A DNA stretch of 64,000 nt, taken from NCBI RefSeq assembly GCF_026410505.1, contig NZ_JAPMIU010000010.1:62001-126000 (forward strand), given 5' to 3'. A model generated the notes under the pieces. It was not told the DNA's origin. It made no database searches and saw only the letters and a list, made by a program, of their open reading frames with translations. The position numbers were made by a program, and so were the translations under genes. Each line of letters opens with the position of its first letter. The first letter of the stretch is position 1. Positions 62,762-64,000 of this stretch are shown one piece after another. Source of the stretch: Frateuria hangzhouensis (GTDB taxonomy: Bacteria > Pseudomonadota > Gammaproteobacteria > Xanthomonadales > Rhodanobacteraceae).

Positions 62762-64000
62762 GTGTCCGATATCGAAACCCAAGACCCGTCCGACGCCAAG
62801 CGCGCCGAACCCAAAAGCGCGGACGCGCCGGCGCGCACCCGCGCACCGCGCAAGTCCGCCGCCGAAAAGGCGGCCGAGAAGGCTGCAGCATCCAGCCCGG
62901 CGCCAGCGCCTGCGGCGGCTGCACCCGCTCCGGCGCCTGCCCCGGCCCCCGCGCCTGCTCCTGCTCCTGCACCGACCCCCGCGCCGACCCAGGCCAACCT
63001 GCCGATCGAGGCGGGCGACAACGCGCCGCGTCCCGCGCAGGAACCGCGTGAAGGCGGCCAGCCCGGCAATGCGCCCCAGGGCAACGGCCAGCAGGGCAAC
63101 AACGAGCGCCGCAACGACCGTAACGACCGCAACAACGAGCGCGACGGCCGCGGCCGTCGCCGCCGCCACGAGCGCGGCCAGCGTCCCCAGGGAGGCCAGG
63201 GCGGCGGCCAGGGTGGCGGCAACCAGGGCCAGCCCAACCGCAACAATCCGCGCGGCCTGCCCGAAGACGACGAGAACGCCGACATCGGCAGCAACGACCG
63301 GCTGATCAACCTCACCGAGCTCAAGCGGATGAAGGCGCCGGAGCTGCTGGCCTTTGCCGAATCGCTCGGCATCCAGGAAGGCGTCGCCCGCGCCCGCAAG
63401 CAGGACGTGATCTTCAACATCCTCAAGGCCCACGCCCGCTCCGGCGGCGGCATCTGGGCCGAGGGCGTGCTGGAAATCCTGCAGGACGGCTTCGGCTTCC
63501 TGCGCTCGGCCGACGAGAGCTACCTGGCCGGCCCGGACGACATCTACGTGTCGCCCAGCCAGATCCGCCGCTTCAACCTGCGCACCGGCGATTACATCAC
63601 CGGGCGCGTACGCCATCCGAAGGAAGGCGAACGCTACTTCGCGATGCTCAAGGTCGACGACATCAACGGCGATCCGCCGGAGGCGTCGAAGAACAAGATG
63701 CTGTTCGAGAACCTCACGCCGCTGTTCCCGCGCAAGGCGTTCAAGCTGGAGCGCGGCAACGGATCGAGCGAGGACATCACCGGCCGCATCCTCGACCTGA
63801 TCGCGCCGATCGGCAAAGGCCAGCGCGGCCTGATCGTCTCCCAGCCGAAATCCGGCAAGACGATGATGCTGCAGAACATCGCACAGGCGATCCAGTACAA
63901 CCACCCCGAATCGCACCTGATCATGCTGCTGATCGACGAGCGCCCGGAGGAGGTCACCGAGATCGCCCGCACCGTGCGCGCGGAGGTCATTTCCTCGACC
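62762..64000 (+). CDS. rho: Transcription termination factor Rho (3' end outside window)
   Basis: 413 codons visible from a GTG; the C-terminus lies outside. The conserved Rho core begins at [18 protein letters not shown] (residue ~181), followed by the RNA-binding cold-shock domain ([38 protein letters not shown]) and Walker A QPKSGKT (K366), then [12 protein letters not shown]. Before the core is a ~180-residue extension: Ala/Lys-rich, then Ala/Pro repeats, then Asn/Arg/Gly-rich. E. coli Rho lacks it; similar insertions in other bacteria alter RNA affinity or phase separation. Confidence 0.95.
   Translation, partial: MSDIETQDPSDAKRAEPKSADAPARTRAPRKSAAEKAAEKAAASSPAPAPAAAAPAPAPAPAPAPAPAPAPTPAPTQANLPIEAGDNAPRPAQEPREGGQPGNAPQGNGQQGNNERRNDRNDRNNERDGRGRRRRHERGQRPQGGQGGGQGGGNQGQPNRNNPRGLPEDDENADIGSNDRLINLTELKRMKAPELLAFAESLGIQEGVARARKQDVIFNILKAHARSGGGIWAEGVLEILQDGFGFLRSADESYLAGPDDIYVSPSQIRRFNLRTGDYITGRVRHPKEGERYFAMLKVDDINGDPPEASKNKMLFENLTPLFPRKAFKLERGNGSSEDITGRILDLIAPIGKGQRGLIVSQPKSGKTMMLQNIAQAIQYNHPESHLIMLLIDERPEEVTEIARTVRAEVISST

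Overview
The window is a GC-rich, densely coded bacterial chromosome segment. The order rhlB < > trxA > rho, the heme genes hemD-hemX-hemY, polA next to a DUF2782 gene, a signal-peptide-bearing LigB and heavy seeding with small palindromic repeats all point to a gammaproteobacterium of the Xanthomonadales/Rhodanobacteraceae type (Rhodanobacter, Dyella and relatives). This placement is inferred from gene content and composition; there is no rRNA in the window. I see no prophage, no complete insertion sequence, no CRISPR array and no tRNA or rRNA gene.

Layout. 0-4 kb: a LytTR-type two-component pair (response regulator cut by the window edge), a DUF2306 membrane protein, a GST, and a RAYT transposase bracketed by REP palindromes. 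4-11 kb: a small EamA transporter, DUF2782 protein, polA, a probable sX13-like small RNA, a two-TM protein and uvrD, which carries a palindromic repeat inside its reading frame. 11-25 kb: a periplasmic RidA, a YdeI-like protein, an SLC13 transporter, a GNAT enzyme, MddA-like methyltransferase, a di-heme cytochrome, an ECF sigma factor with a Ser/Thr kinase-TPR protein, and the hemDXY operon. 25-36 kb: thioesterases, a lipoprotein, a cysteine-free rhodanese-like protein, an Fe-S flavoreductase, SrkA, RlmI, an AIF-like reductase, topoisomerase IB, RmuC and an XRE/membrane-protein pair. 36-48 kb: folE, two cyclic-di-GMP enzymes, an EF-hand protein, an MFS pump, a FAD dehydrogenase and dinG. 48-57 kb: HutD, NnrU, DUF938, Blc-type lipocalin, YchJ and LigB, then a 0.8-kb array of ~302-bp tandem repeats, an NRDE protein and a TonB-dependent receptor. 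57-64 kb: EnvC-like and CtpA-like envelope proteins, rhlB, trxA and the start of rho.

Functional themes are DNA repair and processing (PolA, UvrD, TopIB, RmuC, DinG, LigB), heme synthesis, cyclic-di-GMP signalling, envelope maintenance and RNA metabolism (RhlB, Rho, RlmI). Most genes are ordinary housekeeping or small hypothetical genes.

The most interesting material lies between genes. Three families of palindromic repeats are present: a GTAGGGTGGGCTTCAGCCCACC family tied to the RAYT, a GTAGGAGCCCAC..GTGGGC family with a variant, and a CTCTCCCC/GGGGAGAGG family. There is also a C-rich multi-hairpin RNA downstream of polA, a 40-bp triplet repeat after dinG, a tandem 302-bp composite repeat, and a set of genes whose -10-like hexamer sits 6-7 nt before the start codon, which suggests leaderless mRNAs.
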